NCBI RefSeq assembly: GCF_024213665.1
Contig: NZ_JANAVP010000005.1
Coordinates: 103,927 to 167,926, forward strand
Reading direction: 5' to 3'
Source of the DNA: Streptomyces sp. A3M-1-3
Lineage (GTDB): Bacteria > Actinomycetota > Actinomycetes > Streptomycetales > Streptomycetaceae
Length of the DNA: 64,000 nucleotides
Below, piece after piece: positions 9,101 to 17,243 of this stretch; position 1 is the stretch's first letter; every line of letters begins with the position of its first letter. Under the pieces are notes generated by a model, which did no database searches, had not been told where the DNA came from, and worked only from the letters and a program-made list of their open reading frames with translations. The translations under genes were made by a program, and so were the position numbers.

Positions 9101-10045
9101 GCTCTCAAGCCGAAGGCCAGGCAGGCCCTCTCCAAGGCCGCCGCGGCTTCCGCGGGCCCGTCGGGCGAGTCCGTCGAACGCACGGGCCTCACCGACTGGA
9201 CGATCGGCGCCCTCTCCCGCACCTTTGAGACCCGGCGGGCCGGCCAGCCGGTCAAGGCGTACCCGGCACTCGTCGACGCGGGCGAGACCGTCTCCGTACG
9301 GCTCTTCGACACCGAGGCCGAGCAGCAGCAGGCGATGTGGCGGGGCACCCGGAAGCTGATCCTGCTGAACATCCCCGTCAACCCGGCCAAGTTCGCCTCG
9401 GACAAGCTCAGCAACCAGCAGAAGCTGGCCCTGTCCCGCAATCCGCACGGCTCGGTCCAGGCGCTCTTCGACGACTGCGCCATGGCCGCGGCCGACCGGC
9501 TGGTCGCCGAGCACGGGGGCCCGGCGTGGGACGAGGAATCGTTCCGCAAGCTGTACGACAAGGTCCGCGCCGATCTCGTCGACACGACCGTACGGACCGT
9601 GAACCAGGTCCAGCAGATCCTGGCCGCCTGGCAGGCGTGTGAGCGCCGCCTGAAGGCCACGTCGAGCCCGGCGCTGCTGGCAAACCTCACCGACGTACGG
9701 GACCACCTGGCGCGGCTCGTACCGGCGGGCTTCGTGACGAAGACCGGCCTGCGCCGGCTGCCCGACCTGATGCGCTATCTCGTCGCGGCGGACCGCCGGC
9801 TCCAGCAGATGCCGTCCGGCGTCCAGCGCGACACCACGCGTATGGAGAAGGTGCATGAGATGCAGGACGAGTACGCCTGGCTGCTGGAGCAGATGCCGCA
9901 GGGCAGGCCGGTCCCTCAGGAGGTCCTGGACATCCGCTGGATGATCGAGGAGCTGCGCGTGAGCTACTTCGCGCACGCGCTGGGCACGGCCTTCCCGGTC
10001 TCCGACAAGCGCATCGTGAAGGCGATCGACGCCGCCGCGCCGTGA
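6125..10045 (+). CDS. hrpA: ATP-dependent RNA helicase HrpA (DEAH box)
   Basis: 1306 residues, the usual length for bacterial HrpA. The DEAH/RHA helicase core lies in the first half: GETGSGKTTQ (Walker A, about residue 98), IIDEAHERS (DEAH box), ITSATID and the motif VI segment QRKGRCGR. It is followed by HA2 and OB-fold regions and the long HrpA-specific C-terminal domain. HrpA is a 3'-5' RNA helicase; in E. coli it processes fimbrial mRNA and clears stalled ribosomes. The frame is intact. It sits between two tRNA-Asp genes, and no operon partner is apparent. Confidence 0.96.
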   Translation: MSTSFAALQTVLEELSLRDAHRLGRRLEGARRIRKPEARQAVLDEISVEAEKSAQRVALRAARKPVVTYPESLPVSQRKDDIAEAIRDHQVVIVAGETGSGKTTQIPKICMDLGRGVKGMIGHTQPRRIAARTVAERIADELKTPLGEAVGWKVRFTDQVNQDSTFVKLMTDGILLAEIQTDRELRAYDTIIIDEAHERSLNIDFLLGYLAQLLPRRPDLKVVITSATIDPERFSRHFGEAPIVEVSGRTYPVEVRYRPLLEEDSEESDRDQITAICDAVDELQSAGPGDILVFLSGEREIRDTADALNKRNLRFTEVLPLYARLSHAEQHRVFQQHSGRRIVLATNVAETSLTVPGIKYVIDPGTARISRYSHRTKVQRLPIERISQASANQRKGRCGRTSDGICIRLYSEDDFLSRPEFTDAEILRTNLASVILQMTAAGLGEIEKFPFIDPPDHRNIRDGVQLLQELGALDPTEKDPKKRLTDLGRKLAQLPVDPRLARMVIEADRNSCVREVMVIAAALSIQDPRERPSDKQQQADQQHARFRDETSDFLAFLNLWRYIREQQKERGSSSFRRMCKQEYLNFLRIREWQDIYAQLRSVAKTMGIHLSEQDAPEQAVHTSLLAGLLSHIGLKDTDKNEYLGARSAKFAIFPGSALFKRQPRFLMSAELVETSRLWARVNAKIEPEWVEPLAQHLIKRTYSEPHWEKDRAAVMAYEKVTLYGVPIVAQRKINYGRIDAASSRDLFIRSALVEGDWRTHHKFFADNRRLLTEVEELEHRARRRDILVDDETLFDFYDQRIPEHVVSGAHFDSWWKHQKRDEPELLDFERSMLITEKAAGVTKDDYPDSWRQGQLKFRVTYQFEPGADADGVTVHIPLQVLNQVTSEGFDWQIPGLREEVVTELIRSLPKPIRRHYVPAPNYAKAFLDRAVPLQEPLPLTLSRELKQMVGVPVAAEDFDLSRVPDHLKITFRIIDERRRKLAEDKDLEALRLALKPKARQALSKAAAASAGPSGESVERTGLTDWTIGALSRTFETRRAGQPVKAYPALVDAGETVSVRLFDTEAEQQQAMWRGTRKLILLNIPVNPAKFASDKLSNQQKLALSRNPHGSVQALFDDCAMAAADRLVAEHGGPAWDEESFRKLYDKVRADLVDTTVRTVNQVQQILAAWQACERRLKATSSPALLANLTDVRDHLARLVPAGFVTKTGLRRLPDLMRYLVAADRRLQQMPSGVQRDTTRMEKVHEMQDEYAWLLEQMPQGRPVPQEVLDIRWMIEELRVSYFAHALGTAFPVSDKRIVKAIDAAAP

Positions 10046-10137
10046 CCCGGGACGCGGTCGGCATCGGTTCGACCGCACCCCACGACCTGCTGTACAGTCT
10101 CTCTCGCAGCCAACGCACATCTGAGGCTGTGAAACCT

Positions 10138-10212
10138 GGTCCTGTGGAGCAGTTTGGAGTGCTCGCCACCCTGTCAAGGTGGAGGCCGCGGGTTCAAATC
10201 CCGTCAGGACCG
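10138..10212 (+). tRNA. tRNA-Asp (anticodon GUC), copy 2
   Basis: 75-base cloverleaf with the same sequence as copy 1 (GGTCCTG...CAGGACC, loop CTGTCAA). Its last 18 bases are duplicated downstream as part of a 68-base direct repeat. Confidence 0.97.
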
Positions 10213-10262
10213 CTTGAATGTCAGAGCCCGCATCCCCACCGGATGCGGGCTCTGCCGCTGTT
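10195..10262 (+). repeat. Direct repeat, copy 1: tRNA-Asp 3' end plus terminator
   Basis: 68-base unit starting in the tRNA T-arm and running through the acceptor 3' strand and the following hairpin. It matches 10322-10389 with a single mismatch (t at 10221, c at 10348). The offset is 127 bases. Confidence 0.95.
10222..10254 (+). terminator. Terminator of tRNA-Asp copy 2
   Basis: 14-base stem CAGAGCCCGCATCC / GGATGCGGGCTCTG with a 5-base loop, ten bases after the tRNA. Confidence 0.8.
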
Positions 10263-10321
10263 CGCCCCCCAGGACACGCCCCGGAGGCCGCGCCACGCGG
10301 CGCAGCCGCCATCGGATACAG

Positions 10322-10389
10322 CAAATCCCGTCAGGACCGCTTGAATGCCAGAGCCCGCATCCCCACCGGATGCGGGCTCTGCCGCTGTT
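10322..10389 (+). repeat. Direct repeat, copy 2: orphan tRNA-Asp 3' end plus terminator
   Basis: Second copy of the 68-base unit. It carries only the 3' 18 bases of tRNA-Asp followed by the same hairpin, so it cannot encode a tRNA. This is the structure expected of an attachment-site scar at a tRNA gene, or of a small tandem duplication. Confidence 0.93.
10349..10381 (+). terminator. Duplicated tRNA-Asp terminator
   Basis: The same 14-base stem and 5-base loop as the upstream terminator, inside the second repeat copy. Confidence 0.7.
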
Positions 10390-10390
10390 G

Positions 10391-10419
10391 AAGGCCCGGA
10401 TCCACTGGATCCGGGCCTT
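10391..10419 (+). terminator. Hairpin, possible third terminator in series
   Basis: Nearly perfect inverted repeat AAGGCCCGGATCCA / TGGATCCGGGCCTT, ten bases after the duplicated terminator and before the DUF6274 gene. Confidence 0.6.
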
Positions 10420-10496
10420 CGTTGCTGTCTGGGCGTCTTGACGGCTTCAACTGCCCCCGGTACCCAGAAGGGACGGGGAAGCGGGGAGGTGGCGCA

Positions 10497-10718
10497 ATGG
10501 CCGCGTCAGCAGCGAGGCACGAGACACGAGCACTGCTCCGCGCCCATCTGGCAGCCGCGTCGGGCTACCGGCACCTCACGCGCCACTGTCCGATCTGCCA
10601 CCAGCTGCTGCGGCTCGCGATGGAGCCCTCCCCGCCACGCCGCTCCCGAGAGCCGGCCGCGGCCTCCGTCGATGCCGCCATCGACGCCTCCGAGGACGAA
10701 ACTCCCCCGCCCGCGTGA
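10497..10718 (+). CDS. DUF6274 family small protein
   Basis: 73-residue Streptomyces protein. The ATG at 10497 is chosen for the GGGGAGGTGG ribosome-binding site. The N-terminal half is a basic helix (RHETRALLRAHLAAAS) followed by CPICHQLL, a CxxC pair typical of a small metal-binding or redox motif. The C-terminus is low-complexity. I recognise it as the DUF6274 family that lies beside bldC. Function unknown. Confidence 0.8.
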   Translation: MAASAARHETRALLRAHLAAASGYRHLTRHCPICHQLLRLAMEPSPPRRSREPAAASVDAAIDASEDETPPPA

Positions 10719-10850
10719 CCACTTGGCAAGCGTCAAGGGATGTGACGGGTGTCACCTAACGAGTTTTCAGAAGTGGTCAACTTAGCCCCTCCTTACACCC
10801 AGTCAATTTAATATGTGCCATTGCACCTTCGGGCGGCCCTGCCGGCGGGC

Positions 10851-10892
10851 ACAAAAAAGATCGCGCTGGACCCGGCGGAGTCCAGCGCGATC
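10851..10892 (-). terminator. Rho-independent terminator of bldC
   Basis: On the minus strand, a perfect 13-base stem GATCGCGCTGGAC / GTCCAGCGCGATC with a 7-base loop is followed by TTTTTT. It lies about 150 bases after the bldC stop. It is the clearest intrinsic terminator in the window, and the main content of the gene-free stretch 10719-11042. Confidence 0.9.
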
Positions 10893-11042
10893 GACGACAA
10901 CGCACCCGCACAGCGAGGGTGAGGCACCTGTTGGGGCAGGGGCCGGTCGTATGGAGCTAGGTGGGCGGCACCGGATTGGGGGACCCGGAGAATGCCCGGC
11001 AAAACGGGGGTGTAACAGGGTGTTTCAAGGTGTTGCTGTTAC

Positions 11043-11249
11043 TCAGGCCTCGCTGCGCTGCTGCGGGATACCCGCAAGCAGTGCGCGGACCTCAGCCTCG
11101 CGATAACGCCGGTGTCCACCAAGCGTGCGGATGGACGTGAGCTTGCCTGCCTTGGCCCAGCGGGTCACCGTCTTCGGGTCCACGCGGAACATCGTGGCAA
11201 CCTCAGCCGGGGTCAGCAGCGGCTCGGCATCAGGGGTGCGAGCGGTCAT
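11043..11249 (-). CDS. bldC: Developmental regulator BldC (MerR-like)
   Basis: 68 residues, the exact size of BldC, with the winged helix-turn-helix LTPAEVATMFRVDPKTVTRW followed by GKLTSIRTLGGHRRY. BldC is a small MerR-family DNA-binding protein lacking an effector domain. It binds direct repeats cooperatively and restrains entry into sporulation in Streptomyces. The start is an ATG with GAGGAGG seven bases upstream. It is flanked by a strong terminator and a long AT-richer upstream region, consistent with a single-gene unit. Confidence 0.97.
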   Translation of the reverse strand: MTARTPDAEPLLTPAEVATMFRVDPKTVTRWAKAGKLTSIRTLGGHRRYREAEVRALLAGIPQQRSEA

Positions 11250-11708
11250 GAGCGGCCTCCTCGGGAGAACCGAACCATCACGGTTCTTTCCTCTAAATTC
11301 TGCACCTTGACCCGCGTTGCCCGAAATGGCAGACGCGGGCCGAGTCGGTTATAGGACGAACGGCTTGTCCTCGGCACTACAACTACACCATCCGTCCAGC
11401 CACGTCGGCCAAACCGATGGAATTGCCCTCTCAGGTGTTCATCAGCGGCGGAAGCCGATGGACCATGCCATAACGGACAGTCACACCCCTGTGACGATCA
11501 GTCACAGAGCGACCAGGGATCACAAGACCCCCCATAGAGTGCAATACCGAGCAATCCCCCCAAAGTTGGGTGGATGAGTCCTCCCCCGGACTCCTTGTCC
11601 TATTTTGGCACGAGGGTAGGGGAACGGCGCAAGAGCCCAGTAAGTGCTGTCCGTCACGCTTGACACAAAGGCCCGGATCGGGATGCAGGTCCCCCGGTCC
11701 GCGAGGGA
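11250..11708. other. bldC upstream region, no gene recognised
   Basis: 459 bases, less GC-rich than the surroundings, between bldC and the end of the 275-residue gene. The minus-strand bldC promoter must lie here. It holds an inverted repeat GAACC-atcac-GGTTC (11271-11285) about 20 bases above the bldC start and a perfect palindrome at 11489-11507. Open frames here lack codon bias and recognisable motifs. Confidence 0.6.
11489..11507. promoter_or_regulatory. Perfect 19-base palindrome upstream of bldC
   Basis: CTGTGAC-gatca-GTCACAG: 7-base arms around a 5-base centre, about 240 bases upstream of the bldC start. It resembles a Crp-type half-site pair (TGTGA/TCACA) but the spacing is seven rather than six, so it may belong to another regulator. 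Confidence 0.45.
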
Positions 11709-12536
11709 TCAGTTCGCGAAGAGCCGTTCCCGTACGGACCGCCAGCGTTCGCTGAGCCGCCCGTACGCCTCGTCCGCGCCGGCGTCGTCTCCGTCCCGCA
11801 GGGCGGCGATCCCCTCGGCCAGGTCGGCCGCGGACCGGTCCGCGGCGAGCTGGGCCTCCGGGAGGGCATGGACCAGGCCGCCGTAGTCGAGCTCGACCAG
11901 GGAGCGCGGGTGGAATTCCTCCAGCCAGGCCCCCACGTCCACCAGGCCGTCGATCAGCGGGCCCTCCTCGGTCACATCCCGCAGCACCTTCAGCGCGCGC
12001 GCCACCCGCCGCCTGGCCTGCACCATGGGCGTCCGGTAGCGCAGCCGCTCCCCCTGCTCGTACTCGCGCTCGTCGTCCGAGAAGAGCGCGAACCAGCGCA
12101 CCGGCACCTGCCACACCGCGCCCCGGATCCACGGGCGCGCGTCCGGGTTCCGCTCCCGCCACCGCTCGTAGTCCGCGGCCGCCTGCCGGCGCACGACCGG
12201 CGGCAGCGCCACGTCCAGCACCGGGGCGGGAAAGTCCGCCACCAGCTCCTCCAGGGCCTGCCAGCCGCGCAGCCGGGTCCGCCAGGGGCAGACGACCAGG
12301 ACCCCGTTCGCCGTCGCGGTGAAGGCGTCGGCGCTCTCGTGCACGGGCACCGGGACCGGCGGCGTGGGCAGCAAGTCCGCCAGCGAGCGGCGGAGTTCGT
12401 CCTGATACGTGGGGGTCGTCGCACGGGTGGCGTAGTGCTCCCAATGCCTTCGCTCGGGCTCGGGGAAGGCGGCCAGCGGCTCGTACACGCGCAGATAGGA
12501 CGCGTACGGGACGATCAACGCCGACGCCTTGGTCAC
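11709..12536 (-). CDS. Conserved hypothetical protein beside bldC
   Basis: 275 residues. The GTG at 12536 follows GAGGGAG. It is a soluble protein rich in Trp, Arg and Glu, with no signal peptide or membrane helix. I recognise no domain. The middle part ([22 protein letters not shown]) and a preceding [11 protein letters not shown] helix look like an actinobacterial family of unknown function. The C-terminal 80 residues are strongly helical and acidic. The gene is transcribed divergently from vdh; the starts are about 210 bases apart, so they may share regulatory sequence. Confidence 0.8.
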   Translation of the reverse strand: MTKASALIVPYASYLRVYEPLAAFPEPERRHWEHYATRATTPTYQDELRRSLADLLPTPPVPVPVHESADAFTATANGVLVVCPWRTRLRGWQALEELVADFPAPVLDVALPPVVRRQAAADYERWRERNPDARPWIRGAVWQVPVRWFALFSDDEREYEQGERLRYRTPMVQARRRVARALKVLRDVTEEGPLIDGLVDVGAWLEEFHPRSLVELDYGGLVHALPEAQLAADRSAADLAEGIAALRDGDDAGADEAYGRLSERWRSVRERLFAN

Positions 12537-12746
12537 GCGTACTCCCTCGCCGGTGCCGCTGAATTGCCCCGTTGCCCTACCCATACGGAATGCTGTAAAT
12601 CGTCCCATGCCCGTACTCCGGGAGGGGGTGATCCTCGGCACTGCCTCCCTGGTCCGGCCCCGCAGGACTTACTCTCTTGCCCACCGGCTCTCCCCCACCC
12701 GCAGGGAGGGCGTCTCCGCCGCTTCTCTTACATGGGAGTCACCACC

Positions 12747-13841
12747 GTGACCGACGTAACCGACGGCGTCCTGCACACCCTGTTCCGATCGGAGCAGGGG
12801 GGCCACGAACAAGTCGTGCTCTGCCAGGACCGTGCCAGCGGCCTCAAGGCCGTTATCGCCATCCACTCGACCGCCCTGGGCCCTGCCCTCGGCGGCACCC
12901 GCTTCCACGCGTACGCCTCCGACGAGGAGGCCGTCCTGGACGCGCTCAACCTCGCCCGCGGCATGTCGTACAAGAACGCCATGGCCGGGCTCGACCACGG
13001 TGGCGGCAAGGCCGTGATCATCGGCGACCCGGACACGCTCAAGAGTGAGGCGCTGCTGCTCGCCTACGGCCGGTTCGTGGACTCCCTCGGTGGCCGTTAC
13101 GTGACCGCGTGCGACGTCGGTACGTATGTCGCGGACATGGACGTCGTCGCCCGCGAGACCCGCTGGGCGACCGGCCGCTCCCCCGAGAACGGCGGCGCGG
13201 GCGACTCCTCCGTCCTGACCGCCTTCGGCGTCTTCCAGGGCATGCGCGCGAGCGCCCAGCACCTGTGGGGCGACCCGACCCTGCGCGGCCGCAAGGTCGG
13301 CGTCGCGGGCGTCGGCAAGGTCGGCCACCACCTCGTCGAGCACCTGCTCGCGGACGGCGCCGAGGTCGTGATCACGGACGTACGGGCCGAGTCGGTGCAA
13401 CGGATCCTCGACAGGCACCCGGGCAACCCGGCCGTCATGGCGGTTGCGGACACCGACGCGCTGATCCGCACCGAGGGGCTCGACATCTACGCCCCGTGCG
13501 CGCTCGGCGGCGCCCTGAACGACACCAGCGTCCCGGCGCTCACCGCCACGGTGGTCTGCGGTGCGGCCAACAACCAGCTCGCCCACCCGGGCGTGGAGAA
13601 GGACCTCGCGGACCGCGGGATCCTCTACGCCCCGGACTACGTGGTGAACGCCGGCGGTGTGATCCAGGTCGCGGACGAGCTGCACGGCTTCGACTTCGAC
13701 CGGTGCAAGGCGAAGGCCGCGAAGATCTTCGACACCACTCTGGCCATATTCGCTCGCGCGAAGACGGACGGCATTCCGCCGGCCGCGGCGGCCGACCGGA
13801 TCGCCGAACAGCGGATGGCCGACGCCCGCGCGGCGCGCTGA
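12747..13841 (+). CDS. vdh: Valine dehydrogenase (Leu/Phe/Val dehydrogenase family)
   Basis: 364 residues, NAD-dependent oxidative deamination of branched-chain amino acids, feeding precursors of branched fatty acids and polyketides. Visible features are GPALGGTR, the substrate lysine region [18 protein letters not shown], the ACDVGT segment, the Rossmann nucleotide loop [10 protein letters not shown] and the NNQLAHP segment. The GTG at 12747 is preferred over the in-frame ATG at 12732 because GGGAG lies eight bases upstream, and it gives the length known for S. coelicolor Vdh. Confidence 0.95.
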   Translation: MTDVTDGVLHTLFRSEQGGHEQVVLCQDRASGLKAVIAIHSTALGPALGGTRFHAYASDEEAVLDALNLARGMSYKNAMAGLDHGGGKAVIIGDPDTLKSEALLLAYGRFVDSLGGRYVTACDVGTYVADMDVVARETRWATGRSPENGGAGDSSVLTAFGVFQGMRASAQHLWGDPTLRGRKVGVAGVGKVGHHLVEHLLADGAEVVITDVRAESVQRILDRHPGNPAVMAVADTDALIRTEGLDIYAPCALGGALNDTSVPALTATVVCGAANNQLAHPGVEKDLADRGILYAPDYVVNAGGVIQVADELHGFDFDRCKAKAAKIFDTTLAIFARAKTDGIPPAAAADRIAEQRMADARAAR

Positions 13842-14159
13842 CGTAACGCCGCATGAGGGCCTGATGAGGGCCCGATGAGGCCCGCTGAGGGGACCCGCCG
13901 GAGGCCGGCGAGAGATGGCTCACTGCCCTTCGGCGGGTCGACCCTCAAGAAGAGGTTAAAATCGCAGCTGACCAGCGAGTACGGGGCGTCTCGCTGGTCC
14001 TGCAGCGAGGCACGTCATGCGGGCGGCGTACCGTATGGCCGCGGAAGCAGGTACCGTTGAAGCCCTACGGACCGGTCTCTCCCCGAGAGTCCGTTCCGAC
14101 TCATGAACGCGTGTCAAGACTCTGGGGCCGTCGAGCCCCGTCACCGAGGGGGTCGAGCC
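13842..14159. other. Intergenic region between vdh and the DUF3073 gene
   Basis: 318 bases without a credible gene. It begins with short GATGAGG-type repeats just after the vdh stop. It also holds a ten-base inverted repeat GACCAGCGAG / CTCGCTGGTC at 13970-13999 (loop of ten), which could be the vdh terminator or a structure in the DUF3073 leader. No -10/-35 pair is convincing. Confidence 0.5.
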
Positions 14160-14417
14160 ATGGGGCGCGGCCGGGCCAAGGCCAAGCAGACAAAGGTCGC
14201 CCGCCAGCTGAAGTACAACAGCGGCGGGACTGACCTCTCGCGTCTGGCCAACGAGCTGGGCGCTTCGACTTCGAACCAGCCGCCTAACGGCGAGCCGTTC
14301 GAGGACGACGACGAGGAAGACGACCCGTACGCCCAGTACGCGGATCTGTACAACGATGACGATGACGACGACTCCGCCGAGGAGTCCGGTCCGTCATCGC
14401 AGCGTCGCGGCGCTTGA
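14160..14417 (+). CDS. DUF3073 family protein
   Basis: 85-residue actinobacterial protein. The N-terminus is strongly basic (MGRGRAKAKQTKVARQLKY), followed by a short conserved stretch containing LSRLANELG, and the C-terminal half is highly acidic with runs of Asp. The ATG at 14160 follows GAGGGGG. This basic/acidic polarity and the start sequence are diagnostic for DUF3073. The function is unknown, and nucleic-acid contact by the basic end is only an inference. It converges on purM with a shared hairpin between them. Confidence 0.9.
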   Translation: MGRGRAKAKQTKVARQLKYNSGGTDLSRLANELGASTSNQPPNGEPFEDDDEEDDPYAQYADLYNDDDDDDSAEESGPSSQRRGA

Positions 14418-14439
14418 CTCTGCATATCTTCATCACCTG

Positions 14440-14469
14440 ACCCGGTCCGGGGCTCGCCCCGGACCGGGT
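14440..14469. terminator. Bidirectional terminator between the DUF3073 gene and purM
   Basis: Thirteen-base stem ACCCGGTCCGGGG / CCCCGGACCGGGT with a CTCG loop, placed between two convergent genes. Confidence 0.8.
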
Positions 14470-14489
14470 TCTGTGCTGCCCCGCGGGGC

Positions 14490-15569
14490 TTACTTCGCGT
14501 AGTCCCCCGTGAGGGTGGCGCCCGAGGTGTGCTCGCCGCGCTCGGTGCTGTGTCGATCAACGATGGCGCCGGCCACCCAGGCGTCCACGCCGCGGTCGGC
14601 CAGGGTGGTGAGCGCCACGTCCACCGACTCCTCGGGGACCACGGCGATCATGCCGACACCCATGTTGAGGGTCTTCTCCAGCTCCAGCCGCTCGACCTGA
14701 CCGGCCTTGCCGACCAGGTCGAAGACCGCACCCGGGGTCCAGGTGGAGCGGTCCACGGTGGCGTGCAGGTGGTCCGGGATCACCCGGGCCAGGTTGCTGG
14801 CCAGGCCGCCGCCGGTGATGTGCGAGAAGGCGTGCACCTCGGTCGTACGGGTCAGGGCCAGGCAGTCCAGCGAGTAGATCTTGGTGGGCTCCAGCAGCTC
14901 CTCGCCGAGCGTACGGCCGAACTCCGCGACCTCGCGGTCCAGCGCCCAGCCGGCCCGGTCGAAGACGACATGCCTGACCAGCGAGTACCCGTTCGAGTGA
15001 AGACCGGAGGACGCCATCGCGATCACCGCGTCACCCGTACGGATACGGTCCGCGCCGAGAAGCTGATCGGCCTCCACCACGCCCGTACCGGCCCCGGCGA
15101 CGTCGAAGTCGTCCGGGCCCAGCAGGCCCGGGTGCTCGGCCGTCTCGCCGCCGACCAGGGCGCAGCCGGCCAGTACACAGCCCTCGGCGATGCCCTTGAC
15201 GATCGCGGCGACGCGCTCGGGGTGGACCTTGCCGACGCAGATGTAGTCGGTCATGAACAGCGGCTCGGCGCCGCAGACGACCAGATCGTCGACGACCATG
15301 CCGACGAGGTCGTGGCCGATGCTGTCGTACACGCCCATCTTGCGGGCGAGGTCGACCTTCGTACCGACGCCGTCGGTGGCGGAGGCGAGCAGCGGACGCT
15401 CGTAGCGCTTGAGGGCTGAGGCGTCGAAGAGGCCGGCGAAGCCGCCGAGGCCGCCGAGAACCTCGGGGCGCTGCGTCTTCTTCACCCACTCCTTCATGAG
15501 CTCGACGGCACGGTCGCCCGCCTCGATGTCGACGCCCGCAGCCGCGTAGGAAGCACCGGTCTCAGACAT
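14490..15569 (-). CDS. purM: Phosphoribosylformylglycinamidine cyclo-ligase (AIR synthetase)
   Basis: 359 residues. It makes aminoimidazole ribonucleotide from FGAM with ATP, step five of de novo purine synthesis. Family motifs include SYAAAGVDIEAGD at the N-terminus, DGVGTKVDLA, GGETAEHPGL, ASSGLHSNGYSLVR and HITGGGLASNL. The ATG at 15569 follows an AGGA-type site. It lies 37 bases downstream of purF on the same strand, so purF-purM is probably one transcript. Confidence 0.97.
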   Translation of the reverse strand: MSETGASYAAAGVDIEAGDRAVELMKEWVKKTQRPEVLGGLGGFAGLFDASALKRYERPLLASATDGVGTKVDLARKMGVYDSIGHDLVGMVVDDLVVCGAEPLFMTDYICVGKVHPERVAAIVKGIAEGCVLAGCALVGGETAEHPGLLGPDDFDVAGAGTGVVEADQLLGADRIRTGDAVIAMASSGLHSNGYSLVRHVVFDRAGWALDREVAEFGRTLGEELLEPTKIYSLDCLALTRTTEVHAFSHITGGGLASNLARVIPDHLHATVDRSTWTPGAVFDLVGKAGQVERLELEKTLNMGVGMIAVVPEESVDVALTTLADRGVDAWVAGAIVDRHSTERGEHTSGATLTGDYAK

Positions 15570-15606
15570 TCCTGGGATCTTTCGGGTTGGTTGAACGGAG
15601 CCTTGA

Positions 15607-17124
15607 TCACGGACGACGGAGCGCGTCGGCGGCATCCGTGCCACCCGCCAGCTCGGTCTCCAGAAGCTGCTTGCCCAGCAGCTCGGGGTCGGGCAGCTCC
15701 ATCGGGTACTCGCCGTCGAAGCAGGCGCGGCAGAGGTTCGGCTTGGCGATCGTGGTCGCCTCGATCATGCCGTCGAGGGAGATGTACGAGAGGGAGTCGG
15801 CGCCCAGGGACTTGCCGATCTCGTCGATCGACATGCCGTTGGCGATCAGCTCGGCGCGGGTGGCGAAGTCTATGCCGAAGAAACAGGGCCACTTCACCGG
15901 CGGGGAGGAGATCCGGATGTGGACCTCGGCGGCGCCCGCCTCGCGGAGCATCTTGACCAGGGCACGCTGGGTGTTGCCGCGGACGATCGAGTCGTCGACG
16001 ACCACCAGGCGCTTGCCGCGGATGACTTCCTTGAGCGGGTTGAGCTTGAGGCGGATGCCGAGCTGCCGGATCGTCTGCGAGGGCTGGATGAAGGTCCGGC
16101 CCACGTAGGCGTTCTTGACCAGTCCGGAGCCGTACGGAATCCCGCTGGCCTCCGCGTAGCCGACCGCCGCGGGCGTACCCGACTCCGGCGTCGGTATCAC
16201 CAGGTCGGCGTCGACCGGGGCTTCCTTGGCCAGCCTGCGGCCCATTTCCACCCGGGAGAGGTAGACGTTCCGGCCGGCGATGTCGGTGTCCGGGCGAGCC
16301 AGGTAGACGTACTCGAAGACACAGCCCTTGGGCTTCGCTTCCGCGAAGCGAGAGGTGCGCAGACCGTTCTCGTCAATGGCGATCAGCTCGCCCGGCTCGA
16401 CCTCGCGGACGAAACTGGCGCCGCAGATGTCGAGGGCGGCGGTCTCGCTCGCGACCACCCAGCCGCGCTCCAGCCGGCCGAGGACCAGCGGGCGGATGCC
16501 CTGCGGGTCACGGGCGGCGTACAGCGTGTGCTCGTCCATGAAGACGAGGGAGAAGGCGCCCTTCACCTCGGGGAGGACCTTGGTGGCCGCTTCCTCGATG
16601 GTGAGCGGCTTGCCGTCGTCATCGACCTGGCCCGCGAGCAGTGCGGTCACCAGATCGGTGTCGTTGGTCGCCGCGACCTGGGTGGCCCGGCCGTCCTGGC
16701 GGGGCAGGTCGGCGACCATTCCGGCCAGCTCGGCGGTGTTCACCAGGTTGCCGTTGTGACCCAGGGCGATCGAGCCGTGGGCAGTCGCGCGGAAGGTGGG
16801 CTGCGCGTTCTCCCACACCGAGGCTCCGGTGGTGGAGTAGCGGGCATGACCGACCGCGATGTGGCCCTGGAGAGAGCCGAGGGATGTTTCGTCGAAGACT
16901 TGTGAGACCAGGCCCATGTCCTTGAAAACCAGGATCTGGGACCCGTTGCTCACTGCGATGCCCGCGGACTCCTGTCCACGGTGCTGCAGGGCATACAGTC
17001 CGAAATAGGTGAGCTTGGCGACCTCTTCGCCCGGAGCCCAGACACCGAAGACGCCGCAAGCGTCCTGGGGGCCCTTCTCACCGGGGAGCAGGTCGTGGTT
17101 GAGTCGTCCATCACCACGAGGCAC
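15607..17124 (-). CDS. purF: Amidophosphoribosyltransferase
   Basis: 505 residues, catalysing the committed step of purine synthesis (PRPP plus glutamine to phosphoribosylamine). A 22-residue propeptide precedes the catalytic Cys in DACGVFGV. The Ntn glutaminase domain is followed by a phosphoribosyltransferase domain with the PRPP loop VVVDDSIVRGNT. Cysteines in KGCVFEY, WPCFFG and LCRAC match the [4Fe-4S] ligands of the Bacillus-type enzyme. The GTG at 17124 has a weak ribosome-binding site but gives the conserved propeptide length. Confidence 0.97.
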   Translation of the reverse strand: MPRGDGRLNHDLLPGEKGPQDACGVFGVWAPGEEVAKLTYFGLYALQHRGQESAGIAVSNGSQILVFKDMGLVSQVFDETSLGSLQGHIAVGHARYSTTGASVWENAQPTFRATAHGSIALGHNGNLVNTAELAGMVADLPRQDGRATQVAATNDTDLVTALLAGQVDDDGKPLTIEEAATKVLPEVKGAFSLVFMDEHTLYAARDPQGIRPLVLGRLERGWVVASETAALDICGASFVREVEPGELIAIDENGLRTSRFAEAKPKGCVFEYVYLARPDTDIAGRNVYLSRVEMGRRLAKEAPVDADLVIPTPESGTPAAVGYAEASGIPYGSGLVKNAYVGRTFIQPSQTIRQLGIRLKLNPLKEVIRGKRLVVVDDSIVRGNTQRALVKMLREAGAAEVHIRISSPPVKWPCFFGIDFATRAELIANGMSIDEIGKSLGADSLSYISLDGMIEATTIAKPNLCRACFDGEYPMELPDPELLGKQLLETELAGGTDAADALRRP

Positions 17125-17243
17125 GCGTCCGAGTGTAGGCGAGATCGACCACTGGTCCGAATTGGGGACTCCGGTGGTACGCACCGTTGTCCGGGCCGCA
17201 CAGACGGTAGCGTTCCAGCCGCCAAAGCTCCTGCCGTACGCGG

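Noticed and set aside
10195..10389. Possible CRISPR-like repeat pair
   Set aside because: Only two copies, each containing tRNA and terminator sequence; no third repeat and no cas genes.
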